Below, piece by piece: positions 7,873 through 17,002 of a DNA stretch of 64,000 bases. The DNA is from Vibrio ostreicida (lineage in GTDB: Bacteria; Pseudomonadota; Gammaproteobacteria; Enterobacterales; Vibrionaceae), in NCBI RefSeq assembly GCF_013074385.2, contig NZ_JABEYA020000018.1:58870-122869 (forward strand), written 5' to 3'. Under the pieces are notes generated by a model. The model searched no databases. It saw nothing but the letters and a program-made list of their open reading frames with translations, and was not told where the DNA came from. Position 1 is the stretch's first letter, and each line of letters starts with the position of its first letter. A program made the position numbers and the translations under genes.

Positions 7873-8640
7873 ATGAAAAAAAGTGATATTAGAGACGATA
7901 TAAAACCCATGAGTGTCTTGTCGCTCATCTTGTCATTTATGGCCTTATTCGTGATATCTGGGCTCTTATTTTTTCCACTGAGGGCAGAAATACGCCAAAT
8001 TCTCATTGGTTTAGATTTTGTTATCTGTAGCATTTTTTTAATTCAATTAAGCATAGATTTTTTCCGTTCAAACGATCGAAGGCTTTTTTTGAAACAGCAC
8101 TGGCTTGATATCGTCGCCAGCATTCCGATGATCGAACCTTTGAGGTATGCTCGGATATTCCACATTCTGAGGATCATTCTAGTGATGCGTACCAGCCGCA
8201 GTGTGATCAAGCAACTACTCAAGAATAAACATGAAACGACCATCGCTTCTATTTTGCTGATGATGGTCATTTTACTGACGTTAGGCTCAAGTTTGATGCT
8301 ATTCATTGAAGGTCATTCACCTGAGGCAAATATCCAGTCTGGTGGGGATGCGATGTGGTGGGCTCTGGTGACTATCTCGACGGTCGGCTACGGAGACCAC
8401 TACCCTGTGACCGAAGGAGGAAAAATACTCGCTGCTGGGTTGATCATTGGTGGCGTCGGTCTGTTTGGTATGATTTCAGGGTTAATTACCTCTATGATCA
8501 CAGCCCCTTCTCAATCTCAAACTTATCGCTCTGAAAACAAAGAACGTTTACTCATTGAGATAGTCGCCAAGCAAGAACTGATTTTAAAACGTTTGGATCA
8601 AATTGAACAACATCAAAAAAGGGAGCACAAAGCCCCCTAG
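7873..8640 (+). CDS. Voltage-gated-type potassium channel (6-TM, Kv-like)
   Basis: 255 residues from the ATG at 7873. A TTG at 7843 would add 10 residues but has no ribosome binding site. Six membrane segments are visible: S1 (about 14-34), S2 (42-64), S3 (76-90), an S4-like helix with regularly spaced arginines (RYARIFHILRIILVMRTSR, 91-109), S5 (122-146) and S6 (185-209). The pore loop carries the K+ selectivity filter TVGYGD at 170-175. A charged C-terminal tail (220-252) looks coiled-coil. It would let K+ cross the inner membrane; gating by voltage is inferred from S4 only. It lies divergently from glnE and convergently with ygiF, 20 bases away. Confidence 0.88.
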   Translation: MKKSDIRDDIKPMSVLSLILSFMALFVISGLLFFPLRAEIRQILIGLDFVICSIFLIQLSIDFFRSNDRRLFLKQHWLDIVASIPMIEPLRYARIFHILRIILVMRTSRSVIKQLLKNKHETTIASILLMMVILLTLGSSLMLFIEGHSPEANIQSGGDAMWWALVTISTVGYGDHYPVTEGGKILAAGLIIGGVGLFGMISGLITSMITAPSQSQTYRSENKERLLIEIVAKQELILKRLDQIEQHQKREHKAP

Positions 8641-8660
8641 ATCAAGGTGAGTAAGGAGAA

Positions 8661-10178
8661 TCAATCTTGCCAGTAAGGTTCTGCCTCAATACAAATGACA
8701 CGCGTCTGTTCCATCGCATGCAGAATAGATCCTTCTTGACGAGATAACCAACGCTCGAGTTGTTCACGTTCGTCACCAACGAGCTTCTCGACGAGATGTT
8801 GCAAAGTCCTCAATTTCAGAAGATCATCAATACCATGCAATAAGTCGTGCCACGGTAACCGGAATTTATCACGCTCTTCAACATCAAATAAACTGGCGAA
8901 ACCGATTCCGGTGTAAAGGTTGCGCATGAGGCGATACTGTTGATCAATGTAGCCCTGACTATCTAGTGTTCGCTCCGGTGGAAAAGCTTCTATTAGCTCA
9001 GCCCATGAACGATCCAACTGTTTGATTGAAAAAGGCTCTATCGTCAATGACATTTTATCTCTTGCCTTATCATCAAGACATGACTGCCAACCTCGAGTAA
9101 GGATCCAATGGCTCAAATCCAACCATAAACTGGTGTAACGCGCAGACGTGAGCAAACTCAACATAGCATCACGATCTGGAAGTGTTTCTTGTATCTGTTT
9201 GAGCTCGCTGACGAGGAACTTTCGTGCATCCAACTTACGCAACGCATTCCCTTTATCATCGAGGAGAGATTCAAGGTAATCATAATCACTCAACCAGTCT
9301 AACTCTTGCTCAAGCCATTTAAGATCTTGACGGAGCGACGTACTCGCGCGTTTTGGAACCACTCCGCCATAAACGGTCAGCACCTGACGAATAAACCTAA
9401 CAGCACTCTTGATTTCCAGTAGCGCTGCCACCGATTCCCTTTCTGCATAAATCTGCTCGTGATAATGCCAATGAGATAAACCATGCTCAATAGAATGAAT
9501 AAAACAAGATTCAAGAGTGTCGTGCTTGCTTGTATTCACCAAGTGAAGTGATTGAACCTCATCACCAGTGTGGCCACTAGCCAAACGATAGCCCTGAGCG
9601 GCTTTACTCAAATTGCCAAGACGCATTCCACCAGCGTCACAAAAACGACGCGCTAAAGTGAACAAGGCTTCGGTCTGGCCGGATTTAAGTTCTAATTCTA
9701 CCTCACAAATAGGCGTTGCATGTCCTCTAGCCTCGACTTTGCCCTGATCAAAAGCAACTTCAACCTGACTTCCATCAGGCATCACCAACAACCATAGCTC
9801 TCGGGTGAAGTTAGTCGAAAAGAGTGGAATCAACTCCGATTGGAGTGTTTGTGGATCTTTGCCATCAGGCCAGATTTCTTCAGGGTGGAGATGAATAAGG
9901 GGCTCATTGCTGTGATGTTCGGCGTTGAATTCAGGTCTTTGATGCAAACCCGCGACCACCCGCCCAGAGGTTTTGACTGTTTGGGTAAACACACCATCAA
10001 AACGACGAATTCTTAACCCTATATCATGTTGACGGAGCCAACTGTCTGGCGTATCGAAATAGGTATTCCCTAAATCACGACAGGTGTGTTGAAGGACTTT
10101 TTCCTGAGATATTTTCTCTCTCAAAACGCTTGAAAATTGGGGAGAAACAAAAAACTTCAGTTCTATCTCGGTTTCCAT
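8661..10178 (-). CDS. ygiF: Inorganic triphosphatase, CYTH-CHAD protein (YgiF family)
   Basis: 505 residues from the ATG at 10178 (METEIELKFF), preceded by AAAGGT at good spacing; an upstream extension in the frame lacks a site. The CYTH domain (about 1-200) starts with the diagnostic ExExK motif (E4, E6, K8) and has further tunnel residues such as RIRR, TVKTSG and EVELELK. A helical CHAD domain (about 215-500) follows, rich in His and basic residues; this domain is linked to polyphosphate binding. The E. coli homologue hydrolyses tripolyphosphate. In E. coli it lies just upstream of glnE. The phosphate-linked genes at 10376-12445 are divergent neighbours. Confidence 0.9.
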   Translation of the reverse strand: METEIELKFFVSPQFSSVLREKISQEKVLQHTCRDLGNTYFDTPDSWLRQHDIGLRIRRFDGVFTQTVKTSGRVVAGLHQRPEFNAEHHSNEPLIHLHPEEIWPDGKDPQTLQSELIPLFSTNFTRELWLLVMPDGSQVEVAFDQGKVEARGHATPICEVELELKSGQTEALFTLARRFCDAGGMRLGNLSKAAQGYRLASGHTGDEVQSLHLVNTSKHDTLESCFIHSIEHGLSHWHYHEQIYAERESVAALLEIKSAVRFIRQVLTVYGGVVPKRASTSLRQDLKWLEQELDWLSDYDYLESLLDDKGNALRKLDARKFLVSELKQIQETLPDRDAMLSLLTSARYTSLWLDLSHWILTRGWQSCLDDKARDKMSLTIEPFSIKQLDRSWAELIEAFPPERTLDSQGYIDQQYRLMRNLYTGIGFASLFDVEERDKFRLPWHDLLHGIDDLLKLRTLQHLVEKLVGDEREQLERWLSRQEGSILHAMEQTRVICIEAEPYWQD

Positions 10179-10375
10179 AACGATACCTTTTAAAGCAGAT
10201 ACCAACAGGATATTGCCAATTGTCATACCGGGCAAGAAAGAAATATCGACGTCGTGATGATCTAAAACAGTTTAAATGAGAGATTTAATGGGTTAACATG
10301 CGCGCCTTTATAGCCATCGCTCAACATTTCACCATGAATGGTGTATGTTATTCTTAGGTTATATTTATAGGTTTA

Positions 10376-11062
10376 ATGAGCATGCCAGTGAATACAATTA
10401 TGGGGTTATTTGCAAAGTCCCCGATTAAACCTTTGCAGCGCCACGTTGTGTGTGTCAACGAATGCTGTTCGCACCTTGTCAATTTCTTTGAAGTCAGTTC
10501 AAAGGGTGATTGGGAGAAAGCATCCGAAATCCGTGCACAAATTGCTCACCTTGAGAAAGAAGCTGACGTTTTAAAACGCGAAATTCGTCTCAAACTCCCT
10601 CGTGGTTTGTTTATGCCAGTCGATCGTGGCGATATGCTCGAGCTTTTGACTCAACAAGACAAACTGGCAAATCTAGCTAAAGACATTGCTGGCCGCGTCT
10701 ACGGCCGTCAACTGACTATCCCCGAATCTCTTCAAGAGAATTTCATTGCATACGTGGAACGTTGTCTCGATGCAGCCAATCAAGCACAGAAGGTAATCAA
10801 CGAACTCGATGAGTTATTAGAAACTGGGTTTAAAGGCCGTGAAGTGACGCTTGTGGCTGAAATGATCCATCAACTGGACGTGATTGAGGACGACACTGAT
10901 GTGATGCAGATCCAACTTCGTCAACAACTAATGACACTTGAAAATGACTTAAATCCAATTGATGTCATGTTCCTTTATAAAATTCTTGAATGGGTGGGTG
11001 GTATAGCCGATCAAGCGCAGCGTGTGGGTGCGCGCCTTGAGCTAATGCTGTCCCGTTCATAA
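10376..11062 (+). CDS. PhoU-like DUF47 protein (TIGR00153 family), PiT transporter partner
   Basis: A 228-residue all-helical cytoplasmic protein of the DUF47/PhoU-like family. Characteristic segments are IAHLEKEADVLKREIR and the second-half acidic HQLDVIEDDTD, metal-binding-type motifs of PhoU folds. The gene lies 123 bases upstream of a PiT phosphate transporter on the same strand, the usual arrangement for this family. It is inferred to modulate Pi uptake through the transporter. The start may be the ATG at 10376 or at 10382 (two codons later). Confidence 0.9.
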   Translation: MSMPVNTIMGLFAKSPIKPLQRHVVCVNECCSHLVNFFEVSSKGDWEKASEIRAQIAHLEKEADVLKREIRLKLPRGLFMPVDRGDMLELLTQQDKLANLAKDIAGRVYGRQLTIPESLQENFIAYVERCLDAANQAQKVINELDELLETGFKGREVTLVAEMIHQLDVIEDDTDVMQIQLRQQLMTLENDLNPIDVMFLYKILEWVGGIADQAQRVGARLELMLSRS

Positions 11063-11185
11063 CATAAGTCAACCATATAACGAAGAGCATTTAACTGCAC
11101 ACTCTGTTAGGCGATAAAACGAAGCGCCGAAGGAGTCTTGTCGTGCTAAATTTGCTCCGCTTGTTATCAACAACTAGGTATTACG

Positions 11186-12445
11186 ATGGATATCCTTGCG
11201 AATTACGGCACTGTCCTGATCATTATTGCAGCAATTTTTGGTTTTATGATGGCAATCGGTATTGGCGCCAATGACGTTGCCAATGCGATGGGGACCTCAG
11301 TAGGTTCAAAAGCCTTAACGGTAAAACAGGCCATCATCATCGCGATGATCTTTGAGTTTGCTGGGGCCTACCTTGCAGGCGGTGAAGTCACCGACACTAT
11401 CCGTAAAGGCGTGATTGAAACATCGCTGTTCGCCAGTCAACCCGATGTTCTTGTTTTTGGAATGATGTCTGCTCTGCTTGCCGCAGGTACTTGGCTTTTA
11501 CTGGCTTCTTACATGGGCTGGCCTGTTTCTACCACTCACTCAATCATCGGTGCGATAATAGGCTTTGCTTGTGTCTCTGTGGGTACAGAGGCCGTAGATT
11601 GGGATTCCGTACAAGGTATTGTCGGAAGTTGGATCATTACGCCAATCATCTCTGGCTTCTTTGCTTATGTCATTTTTGTCAGCGCTCAGCGGTTAATCTT
11701 TGATACTGAGAAACCGTTATTTAATGCCAAGCGTTTTGTGCCAGTTTACATGTTCATTACCACCATGGTGATCGCACTGGTGACCATCAAAAAAGGCTTA
11801 AAACACGTTGGTCTCCATCTAACGAATAGTGAAGCTTGGATGTGGTCTGCTGTCGTTTCTGCTCTGGTGATGGTTGGCGGCTATATTTACATTCAGAAAA
11901 AATTCTCAAGCCGTGAAGACGACCATGGTTTTGCCGGTGTCGAAGGTATCTTTAGTGTTCTCATGGTAATTACCGCATGTGCGATGGCATTTGCGCATGG
12001 TTCAAATGATGTCGCCAATGCGATTGGTCCATTATCAGCCGTTGCCTCGACTATCGAACATATGGGTGAAATCTCTGCTAAGAGCAGCATTGCATGGTGG
12101 ATACTCCCTCTCGGAGGCCTTGGCATCGTAGTTGGCCTTGCCACTCTAGGTCATAAAGTCATGGCAACAGTAGGGACAGGGATCACAGAGTTAACACCAA
12201 GCCGTGGTTTCGCCGCTCAGCTTGCGACAGCTTGTACCGTTGTACTGGCCTCTGGCACTGGTTTGCCTATCTCAACCACTCAAACCTTGGTTGGTGCGAT
12301 TCTAGGCGTTGGGTTTGCTCGTGGGATTGCTGCACTTAACCTAGGTGTGATTCGCAATATTGTTGCATCTTGGATAGTCACTCTCCCTGCAGGTGCCCTG
12401 CTGGCGGTCATATTCTTCTACACATTACAGAGCCTATTTATTTAG
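11186..12445 (+). CDS. pitA: Inorganic phosphate transporter, PiT family
   Basis: A 419-residue integral membrane protein with about ten to twelve hydrophobic segments. It has the duplicated PiT signature: GANDVANAMGTSVGSKAL in the N-terminal half and AHGSNDVANAIGPLSAV in the C-terminal half, each with the essential Asp and Asn. It couples uptake of metal-phosphate to proton or cation symport at the inner membrane. It forms an operon-like pair with the upstream DUF47 protein. At 419 residues it is shorter than E. coli PitA (about 499) and closer to the shorter members of the family. A terminator follows at 12491. Confidence 0.92.
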   Translation: MDILANYGTVLIIIAAIFGFMMAIGIGANDVANAMGTSVGSKALTVKQAIIIAMIFEFAGAYLAGGEVTDTIRKGVIETSLFASQPDVLVFGMMSALLAAGTWLLLASYMGWPVSTTHSIIGAIIGFACVSVGTEAVDWDSVQGIVGSWIITPIISGFFAYVIFVSAQRLIFDTEKPLFNAKRFVPVYMFITTMVIALVTIKKGLKHVGLHLTNSEAWMWSAVVSALVMVGGYIYIQKKFSSREDDHGFAGVEGIFSVLMVITACAMAFAHGSNDVANAIGPLSAVASTIEHMGEISAKSSIAWWILPLGGLGIVVGLATLGHKVMATVGTGITELTPSRGFAAQLATACTVVLASGTGLPISTTQTLVGAILGVGFARGIAALNLGVIRNIVASWIVTLPAGALLAVIFFYTLQSLFI

Positions 12446-12490
12446 TCAGACATGTGTTAACTGGCTGTCATTATTGACTCTAATCCACAG

Positions 12491-12516
12491 AAAGGGAGGC
12501 TTAGCCTCCCTTCTTT
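12491..12516 (+). terminator. Terminator after pitA
   Basis: The stem AAAGGGAGGC/GCCTCCCTT is centred near 12501 and followed by TTCTTTG. The T-run is short and interrupted, so strength is moderate. Confidence 0.7.
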
Positions 12517-12589
12517 GTTGCAGTAATGACCGAAACTACTTACTATTTGGCACAAGCACGTTACAAAAAAAGATGTTAAAGGATTTACC

Positions 12590-13201
12590 GTGAAAAGATT
12601 GGTTTGCCTGCTTTTACTTACAATGATGGCGGTTCCCTCTGCCTTTGCAAAAGACCGTTATATCTCAGATAACCTATTTACTTACATGCACTCAGGCCCT
12701 AGCAACCAATTTCGCATTATCGGTAGTGTGGATGCTGGTGATCGAGTCACCTTTTTGGCGGCCAACAAAGAGACGGGATACACTCAAGTGCAAGACAGCA
12801 AAGGACGAAAAGGCTGGATTGAAAGTCGCTTTGTGACCACACAAGAAAGTATGGCTCTGCGTCTTCCCAAATTGGAAAAAGAGTTAACCGATGTGAAAGC
12901 GAAACTTGCTAATGCACGCACCAACGCCGATCAAGCGAAAGAAGGCTTAGCGGACTCGCTGGAAAGTCGTAACCGTCAGATCGCCGAACTCGAAAAAAGT
13001 TATAGTGACATTAGCCAACAACTCACAGCCTCTCAAGAAGAAGTGCGTAACCTTCGTGCAAAACTCGACACTCAGAAAGATGATCTTCTGATGAAATACC
13101 TCATGTATGGCGGTGGTATAGCCGGTATTGGTCTGCTCTTCGGGTTGATCCTTCCTCATATCATTCCAAGTAAAAAACGTTCTCGTCCAGGCTGGGCATA
13201 A
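12590..13201 (+). CDS. ygiM: SH3 domain protein, YgiM family (TIGR04211)
   Basis: 203 residues starting at a GTG with an AAAGGA site 7 bases upstream. It has a signal peptide (cleavage after AFA, about residue 20), one bacterial SH3 domain (about 23-86: YMHSGPSNQFRIIGSV and KGWIESRFV), a coiled coil (about 90-160), and one membrane helix (GGGIAGIGLLFGLILPHII, about 168-188) with a basic tail. It is probably an inner-membrane-anchored periplasmic protein. In E. coli ygiM is next to cca; here gspA/gspB lie between them. The molecular role is unknown. Confidence 0.88.
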   Translation: MKRLVCLLLLTMMAVPSAFAKDRYISDNLFTYMHSGPSNQFRIIGSVDAGDRVTFLAANKETGYTQVQDSKGRKGWIESRFVTTQESMALRLPKLEKELTDVKAKLANARTNADQAKEGLADSLESRNRQIAELEKSYSDISQQLTASQEEVRNLRAKLDTQKDDLLMKYLMYGGGIAGIGLLFGLILPHIIPSKKRSRPGWA

Positions 13202-13210
13202 GTTCAACAA

Positions 13211-13239
13211 AAAAGAGGTCGCCAACGCGACCTCTTTTT
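13211..13239. terminator. Bidirectional terminator between ygiM and gspB
   Basis: AAAAGAGGTCG pairs with CGACCTCTTTTT around a short loop, giving T-runs on both strands. It serves the convergent genes ygiM and gspB. Confidence 0.9.
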
Positions 13240-13241
13240 GA

Positions 13242-13991
13242 TTAGCCCTTCCACTCATAAAGCGCTGGAATCGCTATCACGGTTCCTTTATATCGTATTG
13301 TGCTGCGCTGTGGTTCAATACTTTTCAGCTGAATATCCTTCGTAATCGAATCCCCTTCACTGTATTCAGTGCCATTTATTTTCACCCATCGCTTACCTGA
13401 ATTGCTCGAATAGACATGGGTTTGGAAATTCAACGGGGGTAAAATACCCTGCCATTGACGGCTACTCACTGCCAAATCAGAGAGTTCAACACCGGATGAT
13501 TCATCCACAACTGCTGACGAATCAGAAGCCAATACTGATTCCACTTTCAAAGCCAACTCTGGGGAAAGATCGGATAAATCGAGGCCATCCAAAAGATTCT
13601 CAGTTTTCGACGGATTATGTCTTTGAGGAAGGTCGACCTTCTCTTTATTAAGAGCGACAGGTTCGGATACCGGTTTGAATTGGCTTAATTCATCAGTGTT
13701 ACGTAACGGTTCGACATTAGGGTATGGCAGGACTCGATAATCAAAGGCGACTTCTTGAATTTCTGGCAAAGCCTGCTTTTTCTGTTGCCATACAGACAGC
13801 TGCTTCCCATAGGTTTGATAGATTCCCAAACCACCAGCCAGTATGGGTGGTAACACAACCGCTGCCACCAACATCCACGTAGACACACGACGCGGTGAGG
13901 GTCCATTTGACCTTGTATGTTGATGACTTTGTCCCGTGACATTTTGATGATGCTTCTCCGAGCGCTCAAGCGCATCCAGAACTCTTGACAT
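13242..13991 (-). CDS. exeB: Type II secretion assembly factor GspB/ExeB
   Basis: 249 residues from MSRVLDALERSEK, the characteristic N-terminus of GspB/ExeB; the longer frame upstream lies inside exeA and is not used. One membrane helix is at about 38-58. A long, acidic, low-complexity periplasmic linker follows, then a C-terminal GspB domain (about 185-245: SGKRWVKINGTEYSEGD). It is bitopic, with its periplasmic part helping the secretin GspD assemble through peptidoglycan. Its ATG overlaps the stop of exeA by one base (TAATG), implying translational coupling. Confidence 0.9.
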   Translation of the reverse strand: MSRVLDALERSEKHHQNVTGQSHQHTRSNGPSPRRVSTWMLVAAVVLPPILAGGLGIYQTYGKQLSVWQQKKQALPEIQEVAFDYRVLPYPNVEPLRNTDELSQFKPVSEPVALNKEKVDLPQRHNPSKTENLLDGLDLSDLSPELALKVESVLASDSSAVVDESSGVELSDLAVSSRQWQGILPPLNFQTHVYSSNSGKRWVKINGTEYSEGDSITKDIQLKSIEPQRSTIRYKGTVIAIPALYEWKG

Positions 13992-15595
13992 TATACTTCC
14001 TCCTCTGGACCACTCAGTGTCGGGGCGATATCTTGGGAAAGCTTCTCCAAACGTTGCAGAGTTCTTCTGCCAGCAATCCCGTCGACATCCAACCCTTGCC
14101 ATTGTTGAAAAAGCTCTACTTTTTGTTGTAAAGACTGATCATAGCGATCGCTATCACTGTGAGGCTCACCCATAATATTCGACAAACGTTGAGCAAACTC
14201 TGCCACCGCTGGACCTGACATCGTGGGCTTTAGGGTCTGATTCCAATAACCCTGCCAGATTTGGTGATACTGCCCGTCCCAAATCGATTCCAATTTATCT
14301 ATCGGTAACGCTATACGTTGTCTGCCTAGCAGCAGCTGTGCGGTGTTTGTATTAAGACGGTAAAGGACAGCGTAACCCCTTACATTCTGATGCCTCAAAA
14401 ACAACAATACAGGCCTATCTGCGTCACGTATCTCTTCCAGACTGCCCCGCTCTCTGACACAACGAAAGACACTGGTTGTTTCTGTACGACAATACCGCTC
14501 AGAAACCGAGGCTCTAATCCCCCAAACCTGATACAAATCGTCAATGCCTTGCTCAAAGCTGGAGGCGCCTTTCAACAAATTCTGCAGATAAGGGGGAAAC
14601 ACCTCTTTCTCCAATGGCGGTACAATTTCCAGTGGATAGGCCTGAGCAATCTGCTCACTCACCCGATCTGCTACTATGAACGGCGTCAATGCATAACTGC
14701 CCATCGCCAAAAGGATTCCGCCAATAAAGGCCGTAAAAAACGACAGACGAGGGCTTGGTACACTGGACTGGATAGGCTGATAAGACGTCTGAAAACTCAT
14801 CACTTCTTCACAGGCGATGTCGACACTCTCCCAGCTCGGTTGGGGCTCGCCTAGGTTATAAGCACGCTTTAATGCGTGGTCACAGATCAGGTTAACTAAC
14901 CGGGGAATGCCCGAAGATTGCTGCGCGATGTACTTGATTGATTTAGAGGAAAACAAGTCGACATTCCCTCCGGAACACTCCAGCCGATACTGGATATAGC
15001 GGATGGTTTCTTTTTCATCTAGTGGCAAGAGGTGATAACGGCCAGTAATTCGTTGCGCGAGTTGACGCAATTGAGGCATTTTCAACTTTTGTTGCAACTC
15101 AGGTTGCCCAACCAAAAGTACTTTGAACAGTTTTTGGCTTTCCGTTTCAAGATTGGTGAGTAAGCGAAGCTGTTCCAGTACATCTGCGGACAAGTGCTGA
15201 GCTTCATCAATGACTAAAAGGGTTTGCATCCCTTTAGCATAGCGATCAAGAAGAAAGTCATGAATCAACTTACTGAGCTGTTTTAGAGAGGAGTTAGCCT
15301 CATAAATGATAGAAAACTCATCGCAAATTGCTTCCAACAGTTCTATGCTTGAAAATGTGGGATTAAGAATTAAACCAGACTGTGTCTCTGTGCCCAACGA
15401 TTTTAATAGTGCCCGGGCAACGGTGGTTTTTCCCGTACCAACTTCACCAGAAAGTAAGGCGAATCCACTCCCCTCTCCTAGGCCAGCCTGAAGACGAAAC
15501 AACGCCTCTTTGTGTCTGAGACTCCGAAAAAGGAAACGAGAATTAGGCACAATCGAAAACGGCAGTTCTGTGAATCCAAAATATTGTTTATACAT
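13991..15595 (-). CDS. exeA: Type II secretion ATPase GspA/ExeA
   Basis: 534 residues from MYKQYFGFTELPFS, with a GAGAAG site just upstream; an earlier in-frame start is unlikely. The AAA ATPase domain has Walker A GEVGTGKTT (50-58) and Walker B LLVIDEAQH (127-134). One membrane helix is at about 284-306. The periplasmic part ends in a peptidoglycan-binding domain (about 480-525: WQGLDVDGIAGRRTLQRL). With ExeB it forms a complex that remodels or binds peptidoglycan so the type II secretin can insert. The main gsp operon is not in the window, as is usual in Vibrio. Confidence 0.93.
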   Translation of the reverse strand: MYKQYFGFTELPFSIVPNSRFLFRSLRHKEALFRLQAGLGEGSGFALLSGEVGTGKTTVARALLKSLGTETQSGLILNPTFSSIELLEAICDEFSIIYEANSSLKQLSKLIHDFLLDRYAKGMQTLLVIDEAQHLSADVLEQLRLLTNLETESQKLFKVLLVGQPELQQKLKMPQLRQLAQRITGRYHLLPLDEKETIRYIQYRLECSGGNVDLFSSKSIKYIAQQSSGIPRLVNLICDHALKRAYNLGEPQPSWESVDIACEEVMSFQTSYQPIQSSVPSPRLSFFTAFIGGILLAMGSYALTPFIVADRVSEQIAQAYPLEIVPPLEKEVFPPYLQNLLKGASSFEQGIDDLYQVWGIRASVSERYCRTETTSVFRCVRERGSLEEIRDADRPVLLFLRHQNVRGYAVLYRLNTNTAQLLLGRQRIALPIDKLESIWDGQYHQIWQGYWNQTLKPTMSGPAVAEFAQRLSNIMGEPHSDSDRYDQSLQQKVELFQQWQGLDVDGIAGRRTLQRLEKLSQDIAPTLSGPEEEV

Positions 15596-15685
15596 ACTTC
15601 TCGTCTCTAGGAATTTACCGATAAGGAAAGTACCATTGCTAGCATCAATAGCCAATTCTAAAATCTGAATTTAAGAGAGGTATCA

Positions 15686-16921
15686 GTGCAAACATTTCTG
15701 GTTGGCGGTGCAGTACGCGATAAATTATTGAATATTTCAGTGAATGATAAAGACTGGGTCATTGTTGGCTCGACTCCACAAGCACTGATCAATGATGGAT
15801 TTACCCCAGTAGGCAAAGAGTTTCCCGTATTTTTACATCCGACAACCAAACAAGAATACGCTTTGGCGAGAACGGAAAGGAAAACCGGCTCTGGATATCA
15901 GGGTTTTGCTTGTTATTTTTCTCCCGATGTGACTTTAGAAGAGGACTTAGCCCGCAGGGATCTCACCATCAACGCAATGGCCGAAGATAAGGATGGCAAA
16001 GTCATCGATCCCTACGGCGGTCAGCATGATCTTAAACATCGTCTATTACGCCACGTTTCTGGTGCCTTTATCGAGGATCCCTTAAGAGTATTGCGTGTGG
16101 CTCGTTTCGCCGCCAAACTCCACCATCTTGGCTTTCGCATTGCCGATGAAACACAACAACTGATGGCAAACATTGTCGATGCTGGCGAGCTGCAGCATTT
16201 AACGGCGGAAAGGGTTTGGCAAGAATGGTACAAATCTCTCTCAACTCAGAATCCACAGATTTTTCTGACTGTTCTGCATAAATGTGGTGCATTAAAAGTC
16301 ATCTTACCCGAAATCGATAACTTGTTTGGTGTGCCTCAACCTGAGCAATGGCACCCAGAAATCGATACTGGTATACACACCTTATTGGTGGCAAAACAGG
16401 CAGCGTTATTAAGCCACTCACTCACAGTGCGTTTTGCATCTCAAGTGCATGATTTAGGCAAAGGTATGACCCCTGAATCTGAATGGCCAAGTCATAAACG
16501 ACATTGCTATACGGGGTTGGAATTAATTGAAGAATTGTGTGACAGAATTAAAGCCCCAAGAGATTTTCGCGACCTCGCCCTTTTGGTCTGTGAACAACAT
16601 TCAAATATTCACCGAGCGGCTGAACTCAAACCTGCAACGATACTCAAGTTATTAAATAAAATTGATGTGTGGCGCAAACCGGATCGCCTCAACGAGGTAC
16701 TGCTTTGCTGTCAAGCAGACAGTCAAGGTAGAACTGGATTTGAAGCCACAGACTACCCGCAAAAGAGAGTGTTTGAAACAGCCTATCACGCCGCACTGCA
16801 CGTCAATGTGCAAGACGTTGTCAAAGCAGGTTATCAAGGAGCGGCTATCCGCGAAGAGGTAAATCAACGCCGTCTGACAGCGATTAAAGATTTAGACATG
16901 AAGTCCATGTTCGATCGTTGA
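15686..16921 (+). CDS. cca: CCA tRNA nucleotidyltransferase (multifunctional, with HD domain)
   Basis: 411 residues, starting at a GTG with a strong AAGAGAGG site. The class II nucleotidyltransferase head has GGAVRD (7-12) and catalytic Asp21/Asp23 (VNDKDWVIVG), then EDLARRDLTINAMA and the RVLRVARFAAKL neck. The C-terminal HD domain shows QVHDLGKG and matches the metal-dependent phosphohydrolase seen in E. coli-type Cca. It adds and repairs the 3' CCA of tRNAs. It is divergent from exeA and convergent with eno. Confidence 0.96.
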   Translation: MQTFLVGGAVRDKLLNISVNDKDWVIVGSTPQALINDGFTPVGKEFPVFLHPTTKQEYALARTERKTGSGYQGFACYFSPDVTLEEDLARRDLTINAMAEDKDGKVIDPYGGQHDLKHRLLRHVSGAFIEDPLRVLRVARFAAKLHHLGFRIADETQQLMANIVDAGELQHLTAERVWQEWYKSLSTQNPQIFLTVLHKCGALKVILPEIDNLFGVPQPEQWHPEIDTGIHTLLVAKQAALLSHSLTVRFASQVHDLGKGMTPESEWPSHKRHCYTGLELIEELCDRIKAPRDFRDLALLVCEQHSNIHRAAELKPATILKLLNKIDVWRKPDRLNEVLLCCQADSQGRTGFEATDYPQKRVFETAYHAALHVNVQDVVKAGYQGAAIREEVNQRRLTAIKDLDMKSMFDR

Positions 16922-16938
16922 ACATCAAGAGCCGATAT

Positions 16939-16968
16939 AAAAACACCTCGCCGAAGCAAGGTGTTTTA
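16939..16968. terminator. Bidirectional terminator between cca and eno
   Basis: AAAACACCT pairs with AGGTGTTTT around a purine-rich loop. It is positioned to end both cca (plus) and eno (minus). Confidence 0.8.
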
Positions 16969-17002
16969 TTGCGATAACGCTCAACTTATTTACTCAAAGA
17001 GA

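Noticed and set aside
13242..15595. exeAB as a new secretion system
   Set aside because: This is the known GspA/GspB accessory pair of type II secretion, often separate from the main operon in Vibrio.
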